This document shows, one piece after another, positions 44,093 through 57,700 of a stretch of 64,000 nucleotides of DNA. The DNA comes from Vallitalea pronyensis. Lineage in GTDB: Bacteria; Bacillota; Clostridia; Lachnospirales; Vallitaleaceae. The DNA is taken from NCBI RefSeq assembly GCF_018141445.1, contig NZ_CP058649.1, positions 4,359,001-4,423,000 of the forward strand, given 5' to 3'. Numbering within the stretch: the stretch's first letter is position 1; every line of letters starts with the position of its first letter. The notes under the pieces were generated by a model. The model was not told where the DNA came from, did not search any database, and saw only the letters and a list, made by a program, of their open reading frames with translations. Position numbers and translations under genes: made by a program.

Positions 44093-45112
44093 CTAAAATT
44101 GAGATAAAAACCTTACGTCATTTTCATAAAAGAGACGGATGTCATTCACACTGTATCTAAACATGGCAATTCTGTCAATTCCCATACCAAAAGCAAAACC
44201 ACTGTACTCATTGGGATCAATGCCAGACATCTCTAAAACTCTTGGATGTACCATGCCGCAACCTAGTATCTCTACCCAACCTTCACCCTTGCATATTCGG
44301 CATCCTTCACCACCACAATTAAAACAGGATATATCCATTTCAGCACTAGGTTCTGTGAATTGGAAATGATGGGGTCTGAACCTGACCTTCACATCTTCAC
44401 CGTATAACTCCGTTGCAAAGACAGCTAAAGCACCTTTTAGGTCAGCCATGGTAATGTTCTTATCAATGACTAATCCTTCTATTTGATTAAACACTGGTGA
44501 GTGGGTCGCATCTACTTCGTCAGAACGATACACGCGACCGGGAGCAATAATTTTAATGGGTGGTTTTTGATTCTCCATGGTGTGCACTTGCACGGAAGAT
44601 GTTGCCGTTCTAAGGACAATATCTTTCGTAATATAGAAGGTATCTTGTTCATCTTTTGCAGGATGATTATCTGGAATGTTTAAGGCCTCAAAATTATAAT
44701 AATCTGTTTCAACTTCAGGTCCGCCAACAATCTGATACCCCATACCAATAAAGATATCTTTTATATCATCAAGGACAATGTTCATTGGATGACGATGACC
44801 AAGAGTTTTTTTCTTAGCAGGCATGGTTACATCAATAACCTCTTCTGCTAATTGTTTCGCTCTTACTTTCTTTGCTAATTCACCTTTTGCTGCTTCTAAC
44901 TTGTCTTCAATCATGCCACGTACTTCATTAGCTAATTGTCCTATAATAGGTCTTTCTTCATTAGACAAATCTTTCATACCTCTTAATACACTGGTTAGTT
45001 CACCTTTTTTACCCAAGTAATTAACACGAATGTCATTAAGAATTTTTAGATCAGACACGTCTTGAATTCTTTTTAAAGCTTCTTCTTTTATAGCTTGTAG
45101 TTTATCTTTCAT
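44093..45112 (-). CDS. pheS: phenylalanyl-tRNA synthetase alpha subunit
   Basis: A 339-residue catalytic subunit. An N-terminal coiled coil (residues 1-85) precedes the class II core: HPMNIVLDDIKDIFIGMGY, ATSSVQVHTMENQ, the motif 2 region PGRVYRSDEVDATHSPVFNQ, FRPHHFQFTEPSAEMD, and motif 3 GFAFGMGIDRIAM. A four-cysteine insertion (CFNCGGEGCRIC) can hold zinc, a feature of many Firmicutes PheS. AAGGAG precedes the ATG. It begins the operon controlled by the T-box. Confidence 0.97.
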   Translation of the reverse strand: MKDKLQAIKEEALKRIQDVSDLKILNDIRVNYLGKKGELTSVLRGMKDLSNEERPIIGQLANEVRGMIEDKLEAAKGELAKKVRAKQLAEEVIDVTMPAKKKTLGHRHPMNIVLDDIKDIFIGMGYQIVGGPEVETDYYNFEALNIPDNHPAKDEQDTFYITKDIVLRTATSSVQVHTMENQKPPIKIIAPGRVYRSDEVDATHSPVFNQIEGLVIDKNITMADLKGALAVFATELYGEDVKVRFRPHHFQFTEPSAEMDISCFNCGGEGCRICKGEGWVEILGCGMVHPRVLEMSGIDPNEYSGFAFGMGIDRIAMFRYSVNDIRLFYENDVRFLSQF

Positions 45113-45230
45113 GCTATGACTCCTTTCAAACCTTTTTTACGTACAATGATTATCACATCTATATAAGATGAATAAAGTATTCATTCACTGTCACAAGGTT
45201 GTATTGTGACCATATAAAAACAACAAAAAA

Positions 45231-45490
45231 ACTCCATCCCTGTAAGGGACCGAGTATCGTCGGCGGTACCACCCTCATTCCATAACATCTAAGATATCCC
45301 TGTCATGGCTCTTGGAAGCTTAACGTGCTTAACGTTATTTCTTACTGGCTTATTACCTCATTCAGAAATACAGCTTAGGTGGGAAATTGGGCAATTATCT
45401 GAACTTAAAAGTGCTTGCAGCCTATGACACTTTCTCTCTATAAGAAAATAATTACTTACTGACACCGTCATTGCTTTTATTAATCACTAT
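45231..45490 (-). promoter_or_regulatory. T-box riboswitch for pheST
   Basis: On the minus strand the leader carries AGAGAG and GGCTGCAAGC, the usual stem I landmarks. A TTC ahead of TGAA (near 45364) is probably the phenylalanine specifier codon. The T-box sequence AGGGTGGTACCGCC is at 45262-45275. It is followed by the terminator stem ACTCGGTCCCT/AGGGATGGAGT (45231-45255) and seven T. Uncharged tRNA-Phe would pair with both sites and allow pheST to be transcribed. Confidence 0.92.
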
Positions 45491-45502
45491 ACAATTGATT
45501 AT

Positions 45503-45530
45503 ATTCTATCATATTCACTCCATGTGTCAA
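45503..45530 (-). promoter_or_regulatory. pheST promoter
   Basis: TTGACA and TAGAAT separated by 16 bases on the minus strand, just upstream of the T-box leader. Confidence 0.65.
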
Positions 45531-45684
45531 GGGTTAATTTAAAAGTTATAGTGATTAGCACTTGATGACCTGAAGAAAAATATAAACGAACTTAGACAAT
45601 TTTATTAACCCTTCTGATACCGCATTTGGTTATTCGTATACGATTAAGATACGAATGATAGGTACAAAGTTTAAGTCCATAGGT

Positions 45685-45732
45685 AAAACCGAGTAACATT
45701 TCCCTTTATCGTAGGAATCTTACTCGGTTTTT
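45685..45732. terminator. terminator after NRPS gene 1
   Basis: AAAACCGAGTAA and TTACTCGGTTTT form a perfect 12-bp stem, with TTTCC/GGAA pairing inside. The same sequence with one change occurs at 62200-62246 after NRPS gene 2. Confidence 0.75.
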
Positions 45733-45784
45733 TGAATACCTTATTATTTTTCTTTAGAGGGGATATGACTGCCATCTCATAAGC

Positions 45785-48700
45785 TTACAATCTCTTTATT
45801 TCCTCTAATATCGCTCTTATGAGCTTACCATTGTGTTTTACATATGTCGAATCAGAAAGCATATGTTCATGGTTTCCTATGCCTTCAACGACTTTAACAA
45901 CACCTGTTGTTACCTTTTCCCAGTATCTTTCAGGATCTTCTACGATACTTTCATTTGATTTTAGCATATAGATATTGGCATGTATTGTTCCTTCATTGGT
46001 CATGGTTTGAAAATATGCCATGTATTTTTGTGTTTGATCCATTGCCTTTGATACAAAGAAATCCATGGTGGCAGCTGCTTCTTCATGCCCTTCATCACCT
46101 TGTATGAAATGTAAGAAGGCTTGTTCTAATTCTTCCTTCTTAAAAGCTGTTATTTCTTCCTTTGCATCAACCTGATGCCTTCTATAGGCATCTATCATAA
46201 GTATGTCTGAAACCTTTTTATGCCTCTTTTCTAGTTCCTTTGCTACTTCAAAGGCCACATTTCCCCCTGCTGAATAGCCCATTAGGACATAGGGTTCTTC
46301 GTCAGATATGCTCATGATGAAGTCCGCGTATTGCTTAATCTTGTCTTCATCCTCAATATAGTCAAAGCTATATAATGAATGGGAATCCATATATTTTGCA
46401 AGATGTTTAAAGGCAATAGCGCTTCCAATAATAGGTGGAAATGCAAATATGGTTTTATTTCGTTTCTCATTTAATAAAATACAGTTATTGTCATTTTTTA
46501 AGATAGCGTCTCGCTCTAAATGCGTTATGAGCTTACCAATCGCCTTGATTGTGGGAGTTTTAAATATCTCCATGAGTGGTATGTCTACCTTAAAGTGTCG
46601 ATAGATGCTTGAAATAATCGCTCCTGCCTTTAGCGAGTGTCCCCCAAGTTCAAAGAAGTTATCGTTTATGCCTACTTTATCTACCTTAAGGACTTCCTCC
46701 CATAGCTTTACAAGTCTTGCTTCGACTTCATTGGTGGGCTCAGTATACGCAGCTCCTGTGTGTATACTACCATCTGCTTCTGGCAGGGCTTTTCTGTCTA
46801 TCTTACCATTTGGAGTAAGGGGCATGGTGTCGAGCTCCACATAACATGACGGTATCATATAATCCAGCAGTTCCTTGGAGAGGTACTCTCTTAGTTCCTG
46901 TGCCTTCACTTCATTTTTCACGACGATATAGCCGCACAGGTACTTATTACTGCTCTCATCTTCTTTTGCCACTACCACAGCTTCTTTTATTTCTTCGTGT
47001 TTCAAAAGCTGAGCTTCTATCTCCCCTAGCTCTATTCTATATCCCCTTATTTTTACCTGTTCATCCACTCTTCCTAGGAATTCTATGTTGCCATTAGGCA
47101 GCCATCTTGCCAGATCTCCTGTCTTATACATTCTTTCTCCTGGTATGAATGGATTGTTTACAAACTTCTCCTTTGTTAGCTCTGGTCTGTTTAGGTATCC
47201 CCTTGCTACACCTTCTCCACTGATACACAGTTCTCCTGGCACGCCTATTGGCAGCGCTTTATGCTCTTTATTTAATATGTATACTTTTGTATTGCCTATG
47301 GGTTGACCAATGCTTAATTGGGATAATTCCTTATCCACATCACTATCCTTTACCAGTAATTGAATGGCTGTAACAGTGGTTTCCGTTGGTCCATACGCAT
47401 TATAAAAGTCAACGGTTTTATACCATTTTTTTGCTAAATCTATGGAACATATATCGCCACCTGAAACTACCCGTTTTAAGCTATAGCTTTTATGGCTTAT
47501 GATCTTATCCAAAAAGACCGGCACAGAATCTATATGGGTTACTTTGTGATCGGCTATATATGCCTCAAATTTATGGGGATCTAAAATCCTTTCCTTATCA
47601 ATTAATACTAACGATGCGCCACTAAACAACGTCATAAATGTTTGCTCTACGGAAGGATCCGAACAGATAGATGAGAATTGTAATATGTTATCCTGTTCAT
47701 CTATCTTGAATGCTTCCTTTTGAGAAGTCGTAAGGTTGATAACGCTTCTATGCTCTATCATGACGCCTTTAGGCTTTCCAGTTGAGCCTGATGTATAGAT
47801 GATATAGGCTAAGCTTTTTGAGTGATTTACCTTGACTACGTTTGACGCTGCTCCCCTATATAAGTTTTTATCATAGACATCTATCCTATGGCAGCCTGCC
47901 TCAATCCCTTTTGCAATATCTCTTCCTGTCAGAAGTAGTTTTACACCACTGTCTTTTATCATGTATTGGATTCTACTGTTAGGATATTCCGGATCTATTG
48001 GCAGATATACGCCTCCTGCCTTTAGAATACCCATGATACCTATAATCATCTCTACTGTAGGTTCTACCATGATGCCTACTATGCTGTCTGCCTTTACGCC
48101 CTTTTCCCTCAGCATTCTTGCAAGCTGGTTTGCCCTTTGATTTAACGCCATATAGGTCAGCTGCTTATCCTCAAAGACGACGGCTATATTATCAGGAGTC
48201 CTTTCCACCTGCTCTTCAAATAACTCTTGTATGGTCTTATCCCTTGGATAGTCTACTTTTGTATCATTAAAATCATATAGTATCTGCTCTTTTTCTTGGT
48301 GTGACATCATACCTATTTCTGAAAGTTTCACTTCCATATTTTCAGCTATTTCGTTTAAAATATTTCTATAGTGCTCTGCAAACCTTTCTAGTGTTGCCTT
48401 TCTAAATAGCCTTGTACTGTATTCAAGATCAAAGTATACCTTCCCATCTCTTTCCTCTCCACTTAATGTCATGTCAAACTGTGATATGTTGTTTTCCATA
48501 GGGTATGGCTTAAAGATCAGGCCTTGAATCTCTATAGCCATACTTCCTGTATTCTGAAGCACAAACATGGTATCAAATAGTGGATTTCTACTCATATCTC
48601 TTTTTAGGTCAAGTCTTTCTACCAGCTCTTCAAAGGGATAATCCTGATTTTCATATGCTCTCAGAGCATTTTCCTTTACTTCTCTAAGAAACGCTTTAAA

Positions 48701-51700
48701 GCTCTTGTCTCCCCTTGGCTTATTTCTCATGGCAAGGGTATTGACAAACATGCCTATGATATGCTCTAGGTCTGCATGGGGTCTTCCTGCTATTGGTGAG
48801 CCAACCACCATATCTTCTTGGCCTGTATATTTATAGAGCAGAGTATTGTATGCTGCTAGAAGCACCATATACAGGGTTGTCTCAGTTTCCTTAGCCATTT
48901 TTTCCAGCTTACCCCTCAGCTTTTCTCCTATCTCAAATGCTATATGGTCTCCTTCAAAGCTTTGTACGAGTGGTCTCGGATAATCAGTGGGCATATTAAG
49001 CACTGGTACTTCTTCTCTAAACTTATTTATCCAGTATTCTTCCTGCTTCTTCATGTCATCTGATTTTAACAGCTGATTTTGCCACGTGGAATAATCTTTA
49101 TAGTGTACTTTAAGCTTCTTAGGCTTCTTTCCTTCATAAAGCTGTGTAAATTCTCTTATAAGTATGTTCATTGATACCCCATCCGATATAATATGATGCA
49201 TGTCAAAGAGCATTATATGCTTGTTTTTTTGTACTTTTAATAAGCCCAACCTTAAAAGTGGCGCCTTCGATAAGTCAAATGCCTTTATAAAATGCTTTAT
49301 TCTCTTATCTATTTCTGCCTCATTTACTTCTTCATAATCTATTGTAAATTCAGCTTCCTTATGTACCATCTGCACCGGCTCGCCATCTACTATTTCAAAG
49401 GAAGTACGAAGAGATTCATGTCGCCTTATGGCTTCCTGAAATGCTTCTTCCAGCTTGTCTTTATCAAGGCTTCCCTCTATCGCCATTACGCACGGCATAT
49501 TATAGCTTGTCTGTACTCCTTCAAGCTGATTTAATACATATAGTCTTCTTTGTGCCGACGATAGTTCATAATAGGCTTGCTTCTCCACGGGCTCTATTGA
49601 GGCATATATGCTTTCTTCTCTGTTCTTTATACATATGGCTAGTTCTTTTATGGTTGGCTTTTTGAACACTTCCCTAAGTGGTACTTCTACATTAAATGCT
49701 TTATGGATTTTTAATACAAGGGAAGTGGCCTTTAATGAATGTCCGCCTCGTTCAAAGAAGTTATCCTTTATGCCTATTTTTTCAAGACCAAGCTCTTCCT
49801 GCCATATCTCTGCCAATCTTACCTCTGTTTTATTTCTTGGAGCCACATAAGCTACACCTGTATTCATATCGCCATCTGGCTCAGGTAGTACCTTTCTATC
49901 TATCTTTCCGCTTGTTGTAAGTGGCATCTTGTCAAGCTCTACGTAGCTTGTAGGTATCATATAGTCCGGTAACTCCTTAGCTAGGTGCTTTCTTAACGCC
50001 TGTACTTTCAGTTCATTTTCTACTACGATATAGCCACATAAATATTTATGAATACTTTTATCATCCTTTGCCACTACCACTGCTTCCTTTATTTTTTCAT
50101 GCTTTAAAAGCTGAGCTTCTATCTCTCCCAGTTCTATTCTATATCCCCTTATTTTTACCTGATGGTCTATTCTTCCTAAGAATTCTATGTTGCCATCGGG
50201 CAGCCATCTTGCCAAGTCACCTGTTTTATACATTCTTTCTCCTGCTATAAATGGACTATCTACAAACTTCTCCTTTGTTAGCTCTGGTCTATGTAAGTAT
50301 CCCCTTGCTACGCCTTCTCCACTTATGCATAGTTCTCCCGGCACACCTATTGGCTGTAATTCTCCACTTTTTCCTAATATGCTTATCCTGGTATTATCTA
50401 TTGGTTTTCCTATTGGCACACACTCAAGACACTTACTAATCCTACTTCTTGAATCCCATCCTGTCGCACATATTGTCCCCTCTGTAGGTCCATATGAATT
50501 TATATATCTAACCTGCTTTTCCCATCGCTCTACTATCTGGGCTGATATGGTCGAACCACCAGTTATTAATACCTTTAATGTCTCTATATTATTTGGATCT
50601 ATATTGACAAGGTATGTTGGTAATAAAGCAGCAAAGGTTATCTTATTTTTATTTATAAATGCCTCAAATTTTGCAATGTTTCCTATTATTTCTTTTTCAA
50701 CCATGTATAATCCTGCTCCATTTAACAAGGACATGGTTATTTCTAATACGGATACATCAAATGAACTGCTTGCAAATTGTAGTATTCTATCCTCTGCTTT
50801 TACACCAAGAGAAGTTTTATAGTAATTTTTCAAATTAGATATGCCTTTATGCTCAAGCATAACCCCTTTTGGCTTTCCCGTTGAGCCTGATGTATAGATG
50901 ACATAGGCTAAACTTTCTGAGTGATTTACCTTGACTAGGTTTGAAGCTTTTCCTCTGTATAACCTCTTATCATAGACATCTATCCTATAGCAGCCTGTAT
51001 CTACACTATAAGCACCATCTCCTCCTGTAAGAAGCAGTTTTACACCGCTGTCCTTTATCATGTATTGGATTCTACTGTTAGGATATTCCGGGTCTATTGG
51101 CAGATATGCGCCTCCTGCCTTAAGTATGCCTAATATCCCTATAATCATCTCTACTGAACGCTCTACCATGATGCCTACTATGCTGTCTGCCTTTACGCCC
51201 TTTTCCCTCAGCGTTCTTGCCAGCTGGTTTGACCTTTTATTTAGCTCCATATAGGTCAGTTGTCTATCCTCAAAGACGACGGCTATATTATCAGGAGTCC
51301 TTTCCACCTGCTCTTCAAATAACCCTTGTATGGTCTTATCCCTTGGATAGTCTACTTTTGTATCATTAAATCCATACAGTATTTGCTCCCTTTCTTCTAA
51401 TGACATCATGTCTATTTCTGAAAGTTTCACTTCTATATTTTCCGCTATTTCTTCTAGTATATTTCTATAGTGCTCTGCAAACCTTTCGATTGTTGCCTTT
51501 TTAAATAGCCTTGTACTGTATTCAAAGTCAAAATATACCTTACCATCCCTTTCCTCTCCATTTAATGTCATGTCAAACTTGGATATGTTGTTTTCTATAG
51601 GGTATGGTTTAAAGATGAGGTCTTGAATCTCTATAGCCATACTTCCTGTATTCTGAAGCACAAACATGGTATCAAATAGTGGATTTCTACTCATATCTCT

Positions 51701-54700
51701 TTTTAGGTCAAGTCTCTCCACCAGTTCTTCAAAGGGATAATCCTGATTTTCATATGCCTTTAAGGCATTTTCCTTTACTTTTCTAAGAAGTTCTTTAAAG
51801 CTCTTGTCTCCCCTTGGCTCATTTCTCATGGCAAGGGTATTGACAAACATACCTATGATATTCTCTAGGTCTGCATGGGGTCTTCCTGCTATTGGTGAGC
51901 CAACCACCATATCTTCTTGACCTGTATATTTATGTAGCAGGGTATTATATGCAGCAAGAAGCACCATATACATGGTTGTCTCTGTATCTTTTGCTATTGT
52001 CTCCAGTTTCCTTGTTAATTCTTCTCCTATTTCAAAAGTTACACGATCTCCTTCAAAGCTCTGTACGGATGGTCTCGGATAATCGGTAGACATACTAAGC
52101 ACGGGTACTTCTCCTCTAAATTTATTTATCCAATACTCTTCCTGTTTCTTCATGCCATCTGATTTTAACAGCTTATTTTGCCACACCGAATAATCTTTAT
52201 AGTGTACTTTAAGCTCTTGAAACTTCTTTCCTTCATAAATCTGTGTAAATTCCCTTATGAGTACGTTCATTGATACCCCATCCGATATAATATGATGCAT
52301 GTCAAAGAGCATTATATGCTTATTTTTTTGTACTTTTAATAAGCCCATCCTTAAAAGCGGTGCCTTTGATAGGTCAAATGCCTTTACAAAACCCTTTATT
52401 CTCTCACCTATTTCTGTCTCATTTACTTCTTCATAATCTATTGTAAATTCAGCTTCCTTATGTACCATCTGCACCAGCTCGCCATCTACTACTTCAAAAG
52501 AGGTCCGAAGGGATTCATGTCTTCTTATAACTTCCTTAAATGCTTCTTCCAGCTTATCTCTATCAAGACTTCCCTCTATCTCCATTACGCTCGGCATATT
52601 ATAGCTTGTCTGTGCTCCTTCAAGCTGATTCAATACATATAGCCTTCTTTGTGCCGATGATAGTTCATAATAGGCTTTCTTCTCCACTGGCTCTATTGAG
52701 GTATATATGCTTTCTTCTCTGCTTTTTATAGATATGGCTAGCTCTTTTATGGTTGGTTTTTTGAACACTTCCCTGAGTGGTACTTCTACACTAAATACTT
52801 TATGGATTTTTGATACAAGGGAAGTGGCCTTTAATGAATGTCCGCCTCGTTCAAAGAAGTTATCTTTTATGCCTACTTTTTCAACGCTAAGCACTTCCTG
52901 CCATATCTCTACCAGTCTTTCCTCTGTTTTATTTTCTGGAGCCACATAAGCTACACCTGTATTCATATCGCCATCTGGCTCAGGTAGTGCCTTTCTATCT
53001 ATCTTTCCGCTTGTTGTAAGTGGCATCTTGTCAAGCTCTACGTAGCTTGTAGGTATCATATAGTCCGGTAACTCCTTAGCTAGGTGCTTTCTTAACGCCT
53101 GTACTTTCAGTTCATTTTCTACTACGATATAGCCACACAAATATTTATGATTACTTTCATCTTCCTTTGCCACTACCACTGCTTCCTTTATTTTTTCATG
53201 CTTTAAAAGCTGAGCTTCTATCTCCCTTAGCTCTATTCTATATCCCCTTATTTTTACCTGTTCGTCCACTCTTCCTAGGAATTCTATGTTGCCATCGGGC
53301 ATCCATCTTGCCAGGTCACCTGTCTTATACATTCTTTCTCCTGCTATATATGGATTGTCTACAAACTTCTCCTTTGTTAGCTCGGTTCTGTTTAGGTATC
53401 CCCTTGCTACGCCTTCTCCAGCTATACAAAGTTCTCCTGGTACGCCTATTGGTAGTACTTTATTCTTCTTTTTTAATATGTATACTTTTGTATTGCCTAT
53501 TGGTTTACCAATGCTTAATTGGGATAATCCCTCTTGAACATCCATATCCTTTACCAATAATTGAATGGCTGTAACGGTTGTTTCAGTAGGTCCATACGCA
53601 TTATAAAAATCAACGGTTCTATACCATTTTTTTGCTAGATTTATGGAGCAAATATCGCCACCTGAAACTATCCTCTTTAAGTTAGAGTTTTTATGGCTTA
53701 TGATCTTATCCAAAAAGATCGGCACAGAATCTATATGGGTTACTTTGTGATCGGCTATATATGCCTCAAATTTATGGAGGTCTAAAATTCTTTCCTTATC
53801 AATTAATACTAAAGATGCTCCACTAAATAATGACATAAATGTTTGCTCTACTGAAGGGTCAGAACAGATAGATGAGAATTGTAATATGCTATCACTTTCA
53901 TCTATCTTGAATGCATTCTTTTGAGAAGTCGTAAGGTTGATAACGCTTCTATGCTCTATCATGACGCCTTTAGGCTTTCCAGTGGAGCCTGATGTATAGA
54001 TGATATAAGCTAAATCTCCTGGGTTATTCACTGTTTCAATATTACTTACTTCTTCAGCATATATGCTTTCATCTCGTATATCTATTATTTCACCTTCAAA
54101 TTTTATGTTATCGTAGTTACCTTGTGATAGTAATGTTTCTGCATGACTATCTTTCATCATATAGCTTATTCTTTCCATAGGATATTCTGGGTCTATTGGC
54201 AGATATCCGCCTCCTGCTTTTAGAATGCCCATGATGCCTACGATCATTTCTATTGAGCGCTCCACCATGATGCCTACTATACCATCAGGCTTTACGCCTT
54301 TCTTTCTTAGTATCCTTGCTAACTGATTTGCCCTTTGATTTAACTCCATATAGGTCAGCTGCTTATCCTCAAAGACGACCGCTATATTATCAGGGGTCCT
54401 TTCCACCTGTTCTTCAAATAACCCTTGTATGGTCTTATCCCTTGGATAGTCTACTTTTGTATCATTAAAACCATACAGGATCTGCTCTCTTTCTTCTCGT
54501 GACATCATGTCTATTTCTGAAAGCTTCACTTCTATATTTTCAGCTATTTCTTTCAGTATATTTCTATAGTGCTCTACAAATCTTTCTATTGTTACCTTTC
54601 TAAATAGCCTTGTACTGTATTCAAGGTCAAAGTATACCTTCCCATCTCTTTCCTCTCCACTTAATGTCATGTCAAACTGTGATATGTTGTATTCCATAGG

Positions 54701-57700
54701 GTATGGCTTAAAGCTGAGGTCTTGAATCTCTATAGCCATACTGCCTGTATTCTGTAGTACAAACATGGTATCAAATAGTGGATTTCTACTCATATCTCTC
54801 TTTGGGTCAAGTTTTTCTACCAGCTCTTCAAAAGGATAATCCTGATTTTCATATGCTCTCAGAGCATTTTCCTTTACTTCTCTAAGAAACGCTTTAAAGC
54901 TCTTATCTCCCCTTGGCTCATTTCTCATGGCAAGGGTATTGACAAACATGCCTATTATCTCTTGAATATCTACGTAAGGTCTTCCCGCTATTGGGGAGCC
55001 AACCACCATATCTTCTTGACCTGTATATTTATGTAGCAGGGTATAGTATGCTGCTAGAAGCACCATATACATGGTTGTCTCAGTTTCCTTTGCTATTGTC
55101 TCCAGTTTCCTTGTTAATTCTATTCCTATTTCAAAAGTTATACGATCGCCTTCAAAGCTCTGTATGGATGGTCTCAGATAATCGGCAGGCATACTAAGCA
55201 CGGGTACTTCTCCCCTAAACCGATTTATCCAGTACTCCTCCTGCTTCTTCATGTCATCTGATTTTAACAGCTTATTTTGCCACACCGAATAATCTTTATA
55301 GTGTACTTTAAGCTCTTGAAACTTCTTTCCTTCATAAATCTGTGTAAATTCCCTTATGAGTACGTTCATTGATACCCCATCCGATATAATATGATGCATG
55401 TCAAAGAGCATTATATGCTTATTTTTTTGTACTTTTAATAAGCCCATCCTTAAAAGCGGTGCCTTTGATAGGTCGAATGCCTTTACAAAATCCTTTATTT
55501 TTTCATCTATTTCTGTCTCATTTACTTCTTCATAATCTATTGTAAATTCAGCTTCACTATGTACCATCTGCACGGGCTCACCATCTACTACTTCAAAAGA
55601 AGTCCGAAGGGATTCATGTCTTCTTATAACTTCCTTAAAAGCTTCTTCCAGCCTGTCTTTATCAAGACTTCCCTCTATCTCCATTACGCTCGGCATATTA
55701 TAGCTTGTCTGTGCTCCTTCAAGCTGATTTAATACATATAGTCTTCTTTGTGCCGATGATAGTTCATAATAGGCTTTCTTCTCCACGAGCTCTATTGAGG
55801 CATATATGCTTTCTTCTCTGCTCTTTATAAATATGGCTAGCTCTTTTACGGTTGGTTTTTTGAACACTTCCCTGAGTGGTACTTCTACATTAAATGCTTT
55901 ATGGATTTTTGATACAAGGGAAGTGGCCTTTAATGAATGTCCGCCTCGTTCAAAGAAGTTATCCTTTATACCTACTTTTCCTACTCCCAGTACATCCTGC
56001 CATATCTCTACCAGTCTTTCCTCTGTTTTATTTCCTGGTGCTACATAGCCTACACCTGTATGGATATCGCCATCTGGCTCAGGTAGTGCCTTTCTGTCTA
56101 TCTTTCCATTTGGGGTAAGGGGCATTTTTTCAATTATGACATAGCTTGTCGGTATCATATAGTCTGGCAGCTCCTTGGATAGGTGCTTCCTTATTTTTTG
56201 TATTTTTAGCTCACCTTTTGCTACGATATAGCCACACAAGTACTTATTACTGCTTACATCTTCTTTTGCCACTACCACCGCTTCTTTTATCTCTTCATGC
56301 TTTATAAGCTGAGCTTCAATCTCTCCCAGTTCTATTCGATATCCCCTTATTTTTACCTGATGGTCTATTCTTCCTAAGAATTCTATGTTGCCATCAGGCA
56401 GCCATCTTGCCAAGTCCCCTGTCTTATACATTCTGTCTCCTGGTATGAATGGATTGTCTACAAACTTTTCCTTTGTAATCTCTGGTCTATGTAAGTATCC
56501 CCTTGCTAGTCCAGCTCCACTTATACACAATTCTCCTTTGGCACCTACTGGAACAAGGTGGTTATTTTTATCCAATATATACACGATCGTATTTGCTATG
56601 GGCTTACCAATCAAAACCTCTTGGCTATCTTTAGTAAACTCAAAATATGATGTGCATACGCTATTCTCTGTTGGTCCATATTCGTTTATTAACCTTATAT
56701 GAGGTACTTTTTTATAATGCTGTCCCACTACATTCTTTGTAAAACTTTCTCCTGCCAATGTTATTACCCTTACTGTCTCTATTTCCGCATCTATTTCTTC
56801 AATTAAAGCTTTATAAAGACTTGGTACTGCTAAAAAGTGTGTGACATTATTTTCCCTAATGACCTCTTTTAAATATCTTATATTTAATCTTTCTTCCTGT
56901 TTTATTAAGACTAGCTTAGCACCTGATATTAGCGCCGTGAATATATCCTCTACCGAACTATCAAAAGCAAAGGAGGGCATTTGTAATACTGTATCTTTAT
57001 TATTAAATTGGTAATGAGCTTTACGCCAGCATAATGTATTCATTATTGATTTATTCTCTATCATTACTCCCTTTGGCTTTCCCGTTGAGCCTGAAGTATA
57101 GATGATATAGGCTAAATTTTTTGCGTCACTAACTGTTTCTAAATTACTTGTATCGCCTGTATAAATTTTTTTATTTAGTATATCTATTATGTCACCTTCG
57201 GATTTTATGTTATGGATGAGGTTACCTTGTGATAGTATTATTTCTGCATGACTATCTTTCATCATATAGCCTATTCTTTCCATGGGATATTCCGGATCTA
57301 TTGGCAGATATGCGCCTCCTGCCTTAAGTATGCCTAATATCCCTATTATCATCTCCACTGAACGCTCTACCATGATACCTACTAAACTTTCAGCCTTTAC
57401 GCCCTTTTCCCTCAGCATTCTTGCAAGCTGGTTAGCTTTTTCATTTAACACGATATATGTCAGCTGCTCTTTACCGAATACGACTGCTATATTTTCTGGG
57501 GTCCTCTCTACCTGCTCTTCAAATAGTTTTTTTACGGTTTTATTCCTGGGATATTCTGTTTGTGTACCATTAAATCCATACAGAATTTGCTCTCTTTCTT
57601 GTGGTGACATCATGTCTATTTCTGAAAGCTTCACTTCCATGTTTTCAGCTATTTCTTTTAGTATATTTCTATAATGCTCTGCGAACCTTTCTATTGTTTC

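Larger units (their letters stand above)
45113..45784. other. intergenic region with T-box leader and NRPS terminator
   Basis: About 670 bases between pheS and the NRPS gene. The right-hand part of pheS's leader is the T-box (45231-45490) with its promoter. The rest holds the NRPS terminator (45685-45732). A small hairpin GTCACAA/TTGTGAC lies at 45190-45210. Confidence 0.7.
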
